64,000 nucleotides of DNA, taken from assembly GCA_922989275.2 (NCBI GenBank), contig OV277862.1:42185786-42249785 (forward strand), read 5' to 3'. Both the position numbers and the translations under genes were made by a program. This DNA comes from Gari tellinella (Eukaryota > Mollusca > Bivalvia > Cardiida > Psammobiidae). Positions within the stretch are counted from its first letter, which is position 1; every line of letters starts with the position of its first letter. The notes under the pieces were generated by a model. It saw nothing but the letters and a program-made list of their open reading frames with translations. It did no database searches and had not been told where the DNA came from. Of this stretch, positions 11,740 through 22,395 are shown piece by piece.

Positions 11740-12014
11740 GCTTCAGAGACCATCCTACTTTGCCGTAGTTCTGGAGCTTAATTGTCATAGGGGATCTTTT
11801 CTGTTTATTAGACCGAGATTATCCCCTCTGTCAAGAACTAAAAGGAAGGCAGGTCGGTGGTTTTGATCCCATGCGATGCTGGCAAACGTATGAGATTAGC
11901 CAAAATCATCTACCTGAAATCATCATTATCTCATCTCATCATCCCTCATCAATAATCGGCGCTATATGACCTATTTAGTGTCGCAGTGCCGTAAAACCCA
12001 ACTCATCCATCCAT
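11740..12014 (+). mobile_element. SINE copy with 14-bp target duplication
   Basis: Full-length copy. The head is CAGAGACCATCCTACTTTGC. A degenerate RNA polymerase III A box may lie near TAGACCGAGATT, and a B-box-like GGTTTTGATCCC follows. The tail is CGGCGCTATATGACCTATTT then GTGCCGTAAAACCCAACTC and (CATC)n. CCATTAAAGTAATC flanks it at 11726-11739 and 12015-12028. Best reference copy in the window, about 275 bp. Confidence 0.9.
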
Positions 12015-12639
12015 CCATTAAAGTAATCCATGCTGTGGAAATGCTGCTAAATGTGGTATCAGACATTCCAAATCGTACTGCACAGTCAAATGTTTGCAGT
12101 CTAAGGCAGAGTTTTACCAGCGTCAAATATTTCTTCTTTAATTGAAAATGTTCTTTGCTTGATTGGCTTTCTCTTGTTTGATTTTGATTCTCCATAGTGC
12201 TTAAAAACATTACTAGACCTAGCTTGGTGGTAACACTCAGCCCTGTAGATAGTATGAGTCAAACCATGGAGAGCATGCACTTACTGTTCTAGCGTCTTGG
12301 CAAAAATCATTCAGGCATCTCATGTGAGGCCTGCACTTTGTATTTGATAGTTTGGCTAGTAAAACCCATTGAAAAAATCCTTGAGATATAGTATGGCAGG
12401 GCCTCTATACAAAACTTTTGACAATTTTGCTTTTCCCTACATTTCGACAGTGTGGAGTAACAATGAAAATATGGCGGTTAATCAGGCTCTACACTGTTTA
12501 GTTTTAAGCCATCTAAAAGCAGTCTTAGAATGTTAAAAACTAACAATTTAAGTACGAGGTAAGAGGGAATTAAGTAAATATATTCTCCTTCCACTCAGCA
12601 CAAAATCCTATCGTGTAACCATTTTTGAGACGACACACC

Positions 12640-12704
12640 ATTTTGATTTGATGCAGAAATAAAGATGTCATTTTTTGATATATTCCCCTTGATCTGGAGC
12701 CCTG
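12640..12704 (+). mobile_element. CAGGG MITE, right-end fragment
   Basis: CAGAAATAAAGATG through CTTGATCTGGAGCCCTG matches the right half of the MITE at 2924-3115. A possible left end, GGCAGGGCCTCTATAC, lies near 12390, but its TIR match is poor. The rest of 12029-12640 holds nothing recognisable. Confidence 0.45.
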
Positions 12705-12754
12705 CAAACCCAAACAAATCATAAAGTAAATTAAATGTCGAGGGACCTTATTTG

Positions 12755-12921
12755 TGTCTGATGACGAGTTGGGATTTACGGCACTGCGACACAAAATAGG
12801 TCATATAGCACCTATGATCGATGTAGAGTGATGAGATGAGATGATATCATCTATTTTGGCAAATCCAATTCGTTGACCACCAGCGCATGGGATTAAAACC
12901 ACCGACCTGTCCTCATTTTAG
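12755..12921 (-). mobile_element. SINE copy, minus strand, 5' truncated
   Basis: Reads as the reverse complement of the SINE 3' two-thirds: GTTTTACGGCACTGCGACAC-like start, then the B-box region as GGGATTAAAACCACCGACC. It abuts a plus-strand partial copy at 12925-13049, so two SINEs meet tail-out. Confidence 0.75.
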
Positions 12922-12924
12922 TTA

Positions 12925-13049
12925 GTAGCATTAGTCAGTCTTTGCCGAAATCATCGTCTCTTCATCTTATCATCCCTCATTATTCATAGGCGCTATATGA
13001 CCTATTTTGTGTCGCAGTGCCGTAAAACCCAACTCATCATCATCATCCC
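12925..13049 (+). mobile_element. SINE copy, 3' half
   Basis: GCCGAAATCATCGTCTCTTC through the tail block GGCGCTATATGACCTATTT and GTGCCGTAAAACCCAACTC with ATC repeats. The 5' half is absent; it starts where the opposite-strand copy ends. Confidence 0.75.
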
Positions 13050-13164
13050 AAAGAGACCTTCCTGATTTGCCGTAGTTCTGGGGCTTTTCATAGGGAATTA
13101 ATTCTGTTTGTTAGACCGAGAATATTCCCTCTGCCAAGATCTAAAAGGAAGGCAGGTCGATGGT

Positions 13165-13394
13165 TTTGACCCCCAGTGGTTATTAATAATTAATTGATTA
13201 TTGATGGCTACTGACCCTACCAAGGCGGACTCCTATGTTCACTTTGCTTTATGTTTGTCTTGTGTGTTGTTTTCTATTTAGTGTGTAGATGAAGGAATTG
13301 TATTGTTTGTTATTGTATGACTGTGTGTGTGTTCTGCTTGAGGGGTGGGTGTGTTGTTTCTGTTACGTTTCCTGCTTGAGGCTTTCGTATTTAT
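13165..13394 (+). mobile_element. Family I retroelement inserted in a SINE
   Basis: CCAGTGGTTATTAATAATTA through CTACTGACCCTACCAAGGCG to CTTTCGTATTTA. Flanked by TTTGACCC on both sides within the SINE B-box region. Slightly shorter than the copy at 6271-6545 because its GT-rich segment is reduced. Confidence 0.7.
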
Positions 13395-13419
13395 TTGACC
13401 CAATGCGTTGCTGGCCAAC

Positions 13420-13499
13420 GAGTATGTGTGTGTGTTCTGCTTGAGAGGAGGGTGTATTGTTTGTGTTGCGTTTCTTGCTTGAGTCTTTCGTATTTATTA
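13420..13499 (+). mobile_element. Family I retroelement, 5'-truncated copy
   Basis: Only the last 80 bp of the family is present: TATGTGTGTGTGTTCTGCTT through CTTTCGTATTTAT. It replaces a few bases of the same SINE that carries the longer family I copy. Confidence 0.65.
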
Positions 13500-13616
13500 G
13501 CCAAATCGTCTTTCTGAAGTCATCATCATTTCATCTCATCATCCCTCATCAATCATCGGCGCTATATAGCATATTTTGTGTCACAGTCCCGTAAAACCTA
13601 ACTCATCCATCCATCC

Positions 13617-14652
13617 TGGTTTCATGACTCTGTGTGATGTTTTCTTTTGATATTAATTTCTTATCAAGATGCATGTACGACATACTGGTACGCTGATCTC
13701 GTTCTCTATCGATTGTGAAAGCCGTTGGCAACTTTGATAGTGTCTTACCACACAGAGTAGCTACATAATCCATCACATTATAAACATGGTGAACACCAAC
13801 AACTTTACTCAGTAAATTTATTGTACAAATTTGCGTGTACGTAGTGTAAATCTATGTATTATTATCAAACAAACTTTGCTATAATGTTTGCTTTGTAACT
13901 AAGGTTCCTTAAATTGCTTATGGTTTTTTTTGGTAACACTGCTTCACTGTTTTCTTCTGATGTATCCCAAGTCCTCAGTACATTTCAATGTGGTATTCTT
14001 CTTAAAAAAAGTCTCTTTTCCTTGTCAACATACATTATTGTGTTGTTTTTTTCCAAACTTTTAACATTTTTCTGCAAGTCACTAATTATCTTCAATTGTT
14101 TCACTTTCTTCTTTAATTTCTTACCAATAACTTTTGTTTTGCTTTAAGCGTTTTTAAAGAAACTGCTTTTTGGAAATGTTCCTTTTCATAATAGTTATAT
14201 CGCTAAAGTTTTTTGTTTTCATTTTTCACATTAGTCAAAGACACTATCTTATTCGTGCTTTTTAATACTGTTTTAAGGTCTTCAATAATCTTTCTCAAAG
14301 TTTCTATCTCCGTATTCTGGACAGATGTAGAGATAGTTCTGGTTTGTATTGTATTACAAGTTTTAATACTTTTCTCAAATATTCACTTTTTCTTTCTCAT
14401 TTTTTTTATTCTCGTTTAAAATTAAAAATTGTTTGTCTGAAGAAGTTGTCATCGCTGCCAATTGCTTCAGAAAATCTCTTCAAGGTTAAAGTTCTGTTTT
14501 TGCTTATTGTTGTCTATAGATCTAATAATTTTCAAAATGTCAGGGGAAGATTGAAATTACGCAGTAGCTTGGTTTTTTTGTTTCATGTTTATTATTTTCA
14601 AATTCACAGATTCTCAGTGTAAACTTTTGTCGTCAAAGTATCTCCAGTTCCC
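13617..14652 (-). pseudogene. T-rich stretch; minus strand looks like decayed lysine-rich coding sequence
   Basis: The plus strand is unusually T-rich between 13914 and 14625. Read on the minus strand it gives K/E/N-rich, coiled-coil-like peptides with many stops, such as LKCTEDLGYIRRKQ near 13965. It could be a decayed transposase N-terminal region related to the fragment at 16890-17250. I cannot identify it. Confidence 0.2.
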
Positions 14653-14911
14653 GAGAGACCTTCCTATTATGCCCCTGTTTTAGGACTAAATTGTTTTACG
14701 CTGCGATTGTTTTAAGGGATTGTTTCTGTTTATTAGACCGACATTAACCCCTCTGTCAAGAACTTAAAAGTTAGGCAGGTCGATGTTTTGGACCCATGTG
14801 CTGCTAAGCATCGAATGCGATTAGCCAAAATCATCTTCCTGAAATAACCATCATCTTTTATCATCGTGCCACAGTGCCATACAATCCCAACTCATCAATC
14901 TCTGATGCTGA
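14653..14911 (+). mobile_element. SINE copy, diverged
   Basis: GAGAGACCTTCCTATTATGC head, AGACCGACATTAACCCCTC middle, GTGCCACAGTGCCATACAAT tail. The central CGGCGCTATATGACC part of the tail is deleted. More diverged than the copies at 11-13 kb, hence older. Confidence 0.75.
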
Positions 14912-15007
14912 TGGTTTAGATTTAAACTAAATGAGATGTAACTTTGTACTTCTAGCTTTTTAGTCTGATTTATTATGGCATAGAGACAAACAACAAACTT
15001 CTCAGTG

Positions 15008-15213
15008 TTGTTATACTTTCTGGTCCTTTGGAATCATTGATTTCAGCGCATTTACAGTTGAAAGTTGAATTCCGCTTAAGCTGGTGCTAGGGGGCGTGAG
15101 CACTGTTGCATATTTAAGTATTGCTCATGAACAGACTCAAATAAACCGAGTCCGCAATTTTCAGTATTTGCTTTGTTTTCTGTGCTTTCAAAGGATCTCC
15201 CCTTATTCAGATT
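15008..15213 (-). repeat. Unclassified interspersed repeat J, copy 1
   Basis: About 205 bp, repeated in inverse orientation at 52743-52963 and in part at 29248-29342. It contains a small stem, CAGACTC.....GAGTCTG, beside AAATACTGAAAATTGC. No terminal inverted repeats or target duplication were found, so the class is unknown; it could be part of an LTR or a SINE. Confidence 0.6.
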
Positions 15214-15396
15214 AACAATTAAGTTACATGCATAATCAAAACAATATGTGTTGGCGAAAAAATGGCCCCCTGATGTGATGATGATCTTGAACTTTGTTTG
15301 ATATGGCCTAACTTGAACAAATCAACAGCAGCATTTTGGCTGCACATTAACAATGCTACCTTTCAACGTCATAATACTATCTGTATTAGATATATC

Positions 15397-15512
15397 CCAG
15401 AGACCTTCCTTCTTTGCCGCAACAAATAAAATCATCATCTTCTTATCTCTCATTGGCGCCATATGACCTATTTTATGTCGCAGTGCCGTAAAACCCAACT
15501 CATCCATCCGAT
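15397..15512 (+). mobile_element. SINE copy with internal deletion
   Basis: The head CCCAGAGACCTTCC is joined directly to the tail GGCGCCATATGACCTATTTT and GTGCCGTAAAACCCAACTC with a CATC tail. About 150 bp of the middle, including the B-box-like region, is missing. Confidence 0.75.
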
Positions 15513-15520
15513 TTGGATAT

Positions 15521-16066
15521 ACACTCAGTACAAAAAGAAACGCACATCGTGGTCAGACGCAGATTAAGATACCTTTTTTTGAAGAAAATTAGAATAGAAA
15601 GACCATATCCCAAGATTTATTCAATTCTGCAACAAGTTCAGGTAAAAATGTTCAAAAAACATTGTGCTGCCTTTTAACCATTTCCCTCCTAATGACGCCA
15701 AAAAGCGTTTGCAAACAGTTTAGATCCTGATCAGACGCCGCGTAACGCGGCGTCTGATCAGGATCCAAACTGTTTGACACTCTTATCGATTTCATTTAAG
15801 TCATTCTACATTGAATTTTACTTTGAAACGATCTTGCAAACAACAAAATTGAAGCAGACGACAATAAGACGGTGAAGGGTAAAAACCTCACGATTAATTT
15901 GGCAGCGAAAGAATTAACTACAGCTTGTTTAAAATACCGCACCGATTAGTGCAGGTTGCGATGCTACCAATTCAATAATGATTTAATAATAATTCACAAA
16001 TACGTTCCTTCTACAAAAAAATAAGATTGTGATACAAAATGTGCGTTTCTTTTTGTACTGAGTGTA
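15521..16066. mobile_element. Tc1/mariner-type MITE with palindromic core
   Basis: The ends are TACACTCAGTACAAAAAGAA and its exact reverse complement, about 28 bp of match, in a TA-rich context (ATATACACTC / GAGTGTATATG) that fits a TA target. Near 15713-15775 there is a perfect palindrome, GATCCTGATCAGACGCCGCG with its complement. A diverged copy of the same palindrome lies at 29570-29635. No transposase. Confidence 0.8.
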
Positions 16067-16890
16067 TATGCATCCGTAAGAAACAGTGTACCTATGACAG
16101 AGTACACTTGTCCTATGCAAACAATGACTACCTAGATCTCAGGGTTTCTACTTAGCCCTCTAATAAGGTTCGGCACCGTTTACTTTGCAACATAATGTAA
16201 AAAATCAATCCTTAACAGTAAAAACTCATCCATTTAAAATTTCAGGGGTCAATGACCGAGACAAAAAAAGAATGTGTTTTGATATTGTGCCAGTCAATAG
16301 TTTCATTTTCAGTGTTGACAGTAATTTTTTCTTCATTAAACCTGTTAACTGCTTAAATTTTTTAAATAAAAAGTGTATGGTTGCTTGAAGTGAGCTGTTC
16401 TGATTGAGGGGTAGAATACACCTCGATATTTCTGGAAGCGGATTCTTCAGCATAGTGAATTCTGTCTGTCTCATTTTGTGTGTGCCCTTTTATCAAATAT
16501 TTTTGCTGAATTAACCTCAGGTCCAACAGGCAAAACGGTCAAACTTTCTAAGGCAAAACCATAGTATTGAAGTATAAAACTTGTTTTTTTTTTTTTTTAC
16601 CCTCCTTGACTTTGGTTTCAGTAAATTGATACACACAAGAAGCAATCTCACACGCATCCATGTATTACTCATACCAAACAAAATGCATCTTTTGTTCCGT
16701 ATTCATAAACAGTCAAAATTTAAGTGTTGAAACCTACGCTTGTAAAAACAAAACAAGACTCATTACTATGAGGAGTCAATACTTTCTCTAGGTCAAAGCA
16801 AGCTGTGCATTATTCATTATCAATTAAAGTTTGACATTTATCTTAGCTTTCGTTTTTTTCTAGCTTAAAAATCACATCTGTCTTTGGATG
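16067..16890. other. No supported feature
   Basis: Short reading frames on both strands, none with a recognisable domain. It could contain the decayed downstream part of the minus-strand TE protein at 16890-17250, but I cannot show that. Confidence 0.35.
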
Positions 16891-17250
16891 GCTAGGTTAG
16901 TACTGAGTGAGATGTACTGATATATCTGCAAAGACACATGGATACTGCCATGTTGCTGACATTGATCACAGTACAACCTGTACATTTTGCACAAGTTCAA
17001 ACCAGCCGGCAAATAAGATTTCTGACTTTTCTGCAGTAGTGGCCGTCAACGCATTTGAAAGACTATGTGCCTACTTATCTTTTTCCTGCTGTCTTGTGTC
17101 ACTCTATTTGGCCTTATATTATGATTACCTCTGCAATCTTCCTCACAGACACTAGTTTTACATTGTTTTCGAATAGCTGTGCAAACCGTTTTTTCAGAAA
17201 CACATAAAGTATGCAAGAAGAACATTTTGCAAACTCTGACAGGCAAACTG
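16890..17250 (-). pseudogene. Decayed TE-associated protein (YLP-LN-KMY type)
   Basis: On the minus strand CKMFFLHTLCVSEKTVCTAI (near 17230-17170) is followed, after frameshifts, by NRVTQDSRKKISRHI and then by KSYLPAGLNLCKMYRLYC (near 17025-16960). This order, with a helix-turn-helix-like start and a later YLP.(D/G)LN..KMY.LY motif, resembles a protein family that I associate with repetitive elements of invertebrates. I cannot name the family with certainty. Multiple frameshifts show that it is dead. Confidence 0.45.
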
Positions 17251-18243
17251 AAATTGTTTGTTCGAATTTTGAGCCCAGTATTTGCACGTTTCCTTTTTTT
17301 TAATTTGGAGTTGGCATACTTACATAAAAATGCTTTTGTTTCTCAATGGTGCCTTTTTTCTCCAATAGTTATGGAAAAGTGTTTCCCTTTCCTTCTCTGA
17401 AAATGTTTGCTGGCACTTAAATCTAACAGATAGCCAGGCTTTATGACTATTGCTGATCACACTTTACCTGTTTCTGCAGACACAGAGCTCTTAGCTTTAA
17501 ATTTTTCTCCTTTTTGCAATATTTCTCTTCCACTCATTTTCATTTCTAACCCTTTTCCTACCACTGCCTTAGTTGGGTATACAACAGCCTCATCATCACG
17601 TATCACACTGATAATCATGATCCTTTATTTCATTATCATAATCATCATGAAGATTGCCATCATGATCAAGATATTGCTTACATTCAGGATAGGTGAATTA
17701 GTCTTTTCAATGTAATGTGTTTCTTGGTGTCTGAGTATGGTGTGTGCTTTTCTTCTGATGATAGAGTAGCACTTTAAGAACTGGGCCAATGTGTCGCTGA
17801 TACTTTATACTGATACTTTACAGCCGGTCTTTTCTTTATCTATTATTGTATTAAATTTAATCCTGCTGGGTGACGAGATTCTAAGTTGGTCAATATATAC
17901 CTCTTCTGTACGTAGACGTGTGTTGGCGTCTCTAGGCGTTGTTGCTAGGATTGTGGCGTCGATGTTATTTTTGTGATCAATGCTGAGGAAGGGACGCGAG
18001 ACCGGTTCGGTAGTGATGTTACATTTGATGTATTAGTGTAGATGTCCGTAGAACCGTTCTCTCATGCTTTATTAATACATGAAGAATCAGCAAGATCATC
18101 TTCTCGCATTTCCCCCCAGATACCTAGTAGTCCATGTGTGCACAGTTACATGATATGGACCTATTTTTCGTCTTTGCCATATCCTTCTCAAAGGGACGAC
18201 AACTGTCACAAAATATAATGTCGTTCCAGGGGTTCATTTATGA
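17251..18243. other. No supported feature
   Basis: Mixed AT-rich sequence. The ORFs present (up to 90 codons, plus strand) are hydrophobic, T-rich frames without conserved motifs. Confidence 0.35.
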
Positions 18244-18508
18244 GACTAGATACCTACCTACTTTACCACATTTCTGGGGCTTATTTCATATCTGTTCTCT
18301 TCAGTAAGACCGAGATTACCCTCTCTGTCAAGAACTAAAAGGAAGGCATGTTGGTGATTTTTATCCCATGCGCTTTTTGGCAACGGATGAGATTAGCCAA
18401 AATTATCTTCCCAAAATCATAATCATTTCATCCCTCATCATTCATCGGGGCCATATGACTATTATGTGTCGCAGTGCCGTAAAACCAACCTCATCATCAT
18501 CATCATCG
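18244..18508 (+). mobile_element. SINE copy, diverged
   Basis: GATACCTACCTACTTTACC head, AGACCGAGATTACCCTCTC middle, GGGGCCATATGACTATTATG then GTGCCGTAAAACCAACCTC tail with (ATC)n. Full length but mutated at many positions. Confidence 0.8.
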
Positions 18509-18624
18509 CAGTTTTCACCCAAATCCCCGAAATGGCAAAACATCAATTAATGTAAAGTGAAAGCCCCGGAAGTTTACCTTAATCTTTTAGTAGGCCACTT
18601 TCAGTTGCATCGGCTTCTTGGAGT

Positions 18625-18862
18625 TTGCCCCAGAGACCTTCCTACTTTGCCGTAGTTCTGGGGCTTAATTGTCATAGGGAATGTTTTCTGTTTATTAGAC
18701 CGAAATCATCCCCTCTGACAAGAACTAAAAGGGAGGCTGGTCGGTGGTTTTGATCCCATTCACTGTTTTACAATGCACGAGATCAGCCGCAATCAACTTC
18801 CCGAGATCATAATCATCTCATCATCCCTCATTTACTCATCGGCGCTATATGACCTATTTTGT
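18625..18862 (+). mobile_element. SINE copy, 3' tail lost
   Basis: CCCCAGAGACCTTCCTACTT head through CGGCGCTATATGACCTATTT, where homology stops. The last block and the CATC tail are missing. Confidence 0.8.
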
Positions 18863-19068
18863 CAATAGTGAACAAGATAGCTGCATAGCCACTAAAGACT
18901 GTGTTGGCTGATGGTTCAAGACTAAGCCATCTAGTTCTGCATGCTTTTTTTTTCAATCGTATTGTCACTTTGGTACTTCCCTGTTTGGTAATACAGATCG
19001 TCGTAATCACAACCTGTGTTTTGATGTGCAAGGCCATAAACTTTGGAGAGTTTTTAAAAAAAGTCCAA

Positions 19069-19346
19069 CCCGAAATACCTTCCTACTTTGCCGTAGTTCT
19101 AGGGCTGAATTGTCAAAGGGAATTGTTTCTGTTTATTAGACCGATATTATTCCCTCAGCAAATAACTAAAAGGAAGGCAGGTAGGTGGTTTTGATCCCAT
19201 GCGCTGCTGGTCAACTAGTGGGATCTGCCGAAATCATCTTCCTGAAATCATCATTTCATCACATTATTATGTACCTTTCATCAATCATCGGCGCTATAAG
19301 ACCTACTTTGTGTCGCAGTGCCGTAAAATCCAACTCATCCATCCAA
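19069..19346 (+). mobile_element. SINE copy with target duplication
   Basis: Head CCCGAAATACCTTCCTACTT, tail GTGCCGTAAAATCCAACTC with CATCC. AAAGTCCAA flanks it on both sides, a 9-bp duplication. It lies about 35 bp before a pearl-like element. Confidence 0.8.
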
Positions 19347-19381
19347 AGTCCAAAGATGACGAAGCCAGATTTCAACCTTTT

Positions 19382-21343
19382 TTATTTTTATGCCCGCAGA
19401 ATCTACGATTCGGGGGCATATAGTTTTGTCATGTCTGTTGGTTTGTCTGTGCGTCCGTCCGTCTGTGCCAAAAACCTTAACCTTGGCTATAACTCTTGCA
19501 TTTTTGTACCTAGGCCTTTTATAATTGGCATATGTCTTCCCTGTATCAAGACCTTTCCAACCATACACAACTTTTTGACCTTGTGACCTTGACATTTGAC
19601 CTACTTTTGTAAAATTCTTAAAATGGCTATAACATTTGCACCAGTTGGCCCAGGGCTTTCATATTTTGTATGTATATTTCTTGTGTCAAGACCTTTACAA
19701 CCATACCAACATCTTTGACCATGTGACATTGACCTTGACCGTTGACCTATTTAATCAAACTTTAACCAAAAACCTTAACCATAACTTTTGCATTTTTGAA
19801 CCTCGTCTTGTCATGTGTATTCTTCATGGCAAGACCTTGCCAACCATATAAAGCTTTTTGACCTTGTGACCTTGACATTTGACCTACTTATGTAAAAATC
19901 TTTAATGGCTTTAACATTTGCACCAGTTGGCCCAGGGCTTTCATATTTTGTATGTATATTTCTTGTGTCAAGACCTTTCCAACCATACCAACATCTTTGA
20001 CCTTGCGACCTTCACCTTTGACCTATTTAATCAAACTTTGACCAAAAACCTTAACCTTGGCTATAACTTTTGCATTTTTGCACCTCGGCATTTTATACTT
20101 GGCATGTGTATTCCTCATGGCAAGACCTTTCCAACCATACAAAACTTTTTTACCTTGACCTTGACATTTGACCTTCTTTTGTAAAAATATTTAAATTGCT
20201 ATAACATTTGCACCAGTTAGCATAGGGCTTAAATATTGTGTATGTATATGTTTTGTGTCAAGACCTTTCCAACCATTCCAATATCTTTGACCATGTGACC
20301 TTGACCTTGACCTTTGACCTATTTAATCAAACTTTAACCAAAATCCTTAACATTGGCTTTAACTTTTGCATTCTTGAACCTGGGCCTTTTATACTTGGCA
20401 TGTGTATTCTTCATGGCAAGACCTTTCCAACCATACAAAACCTTTTGACCTTGTGACCTTGACATTTGACCTACTTTTGTAAAAATCTTTAAATGGCTAT
20501 AACATTTGCACCAGTTGGCCCAGGGCTTTAATATTTTGTATGTATATTTCTTGTGTCAAGACCTTTCCAACAATAACAACATCTTTGACCATGTGACCTT
20601 AACCTCGATCTTTGACCTATTTAATCAAACTTTAACCAAAAACCTTAACCTTGGATATAACTTTTGCATTTTTGCACCTTGGCCTTTTATACTTGACATG
20701 TGTTTTCCCTTTCTAACAATACAAAACTTTTTGACCTTGTGACCTTGACATTTGACCTACTTTTGTTGAAATCTTTAAATGGCTATAACATTTGCACCAG
20801 TAGGCCTACGGCTTTCATATTTTGTTTATATATTTCTTGTGTCAAGACCTTTCCAACCATACCTACGTTTTTGCCCTTGTGACATTGACCTTTGACCTTT
20901 ATTTGTATAAATCTTTATACGCCTATAGCATTTGAACCAGTAGGCCTAGAGCTTCCATACTTTATATATTTCTTGTGTTAAGACTTCTCCAACCATGCCA
21001 ATGTTTCATTTACCCTACGACCATGACTTTTGACCTACTTTTGCAAATAAGCATTACATTACAGAACATGATGCTGGCTTGGGGCATTTGTGTTTTACAA
21101 ACACATTGCTTTTCATCTGATCATCACCAAACTTTCTGAAAATGTTTGTTGACATAAAATGGAGACCAATTTGGATAACCAGCAGCACCAATTTATGCTA
21201 GGCCCTTTGGAGTAATGGCCTTTGAAGTCCTCAAAATTGCGCTCCACTACAGTTTCAGCTCTCTAACTTTTACGTTTGATAGTCTGGATTCCCCTACCTG
21301 TATCATCGGGGGCATTCGTGTAACTGGGACACGCTCTTGTTTT
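19382..21343 (-). mobile_element. Pearl-like element, family C copy 1 (about 2 kb)
   Basis: Opens TTTTTATGCCCGCAGAATC, which folds with GATTCGGGGGCATA, then a GCGTCCGTCCGTCTG tract. The body has about six tandem units of roughly 290 bp, each made of two related halves, with starts such as ATGGCTATAACATTTGCACC near 19622, 19911, 20200, 20492 and 20780. The far end has TCGGGGGCATTCGTG, inverted relative to the opening, and closes ACGCTCTTGTTT. Every unit repeats TGACCTTTGACCT-like sites. The ORFs inside are repeats of the same frame, not genes. Confidence 0.8.
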
Positions 21344-21440
21344 ATTAATTACTTACAACTATGCAGGAATTGGCTTCCATACTTAAAAATAGCGATCAAT
21401 GATGCTTTTCATACGCGTATTTCTTTTTCAACTTTGTGTT

Positions 21441-22395
21441 ATTATGCTTCCCTTAGGGGGGGCATATAGTCGCCACTTTGTCCGTCCGTCCATGTCCGGA
21501 GCATATCTCCCTAACGGTACACCTTAGGTTGATGAAACTTAATACAGTGAAAGAGAATGACAGAAGGAGGTGCAGTGCACAAGAACCGTAACTCTTTCAT
21601 CTCCCAATTTTGAATTATCTCCGTTTTTCTCATAAAAAAACCCAATTTTGTCCGGAGCATATCTCTTGACTGTTAACCCGTAATTTGATTAAACTTGTTA
21701 CAGTGATAGAGAATGATAGAAGGAAGTGCAGTACACAAGAACCATAAATCTGTCATCTCCAAATATTGAATTATCTCCCTTTTTCTAAAAATATAAAACA
21801 ATTTTGTCCGGAGTATATCTCTCGACTGCTACACCGTAAGTTAATGGAACTTGATACATTGATAGATTATGACATACGGAGGTGCAGTACACAAGAACCA
21901 TGACTCTGTCATATCTTAATATTTAATTATCACCCCTTTTCTATTTAAAACAAAAATCAAATTTTGTCTGGAGCATATCTCCTAAGCATTGCATTGTAAG
22001 TTGATGAAACTTGATACAGTGATACGGGATGAAAGAGGGAGTGCTGTACTCAAGAACCATAACTCTGCCATCTCCCAATATCGAATTATCTCCCTTTTTC
22101 TACATTAAAATTTAAAAAAATCAAATTTTCTGTCACACTGTAACTTGATGAAACTTGATACTGTGTTAGAACATGACAAAAAGAAGTGTAGTACACACGA
22201 ATTATAAGTCTGTCATCTCCAAATATTGAATTGCCTCCCTTTTTTCATAAGAAAATAATTTTTGTCTGAAGCATATCTCCTGAACGTTACATCATAAGTT
22301 GATGAAACTTGATACTGTGTTCACCTACTAAACATGCTATACCTTAGGCTGTTTCTTTGTGGGGAGCATCCGTCGTTGGGAACGATATTCTTGTT
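21441..22395 (-). mobile_element. Pearl-like element, family D copy 1
   Basis: Opens ATTATGCTTCCCTTAGGGG with the complementary GGGGGGCATA, then GTCCGTCCGTCC. About six tandem units of roughly 155 bp begin with GTCCGGAGCATATCTC-like sequence (near 21495, 21650, 21806, 21967 and 22264). The far end is GGGGAGCATCCGTCGTTGG, inverted relative to the opening, and closes ATATTCTTGTTT. Confidence 0.75.

Larger units (their letters stand above)
13051..13616 (+). mobile_element. SINE copy split by two family I insertions
   Basis: The head (13051-13164), a middle piece (13395-13419) and the tail (13500-13616) together make one SINE. The first interruption duplicates TTTGACCC (before 13165 and again before 13403), an 8-bp target duplication. 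The second interruption (13420-13499) is a shorter family I copy. Confidence 0.75.

Noticed and set aside
19185..20882. A row of plus-strand ORFs of 60-133 codons with similar sequence
   Set aside because: They are one frame of the tandem units of pearl-like family C, repeated because the DNA repeats; the same occurs at 44690-45530.
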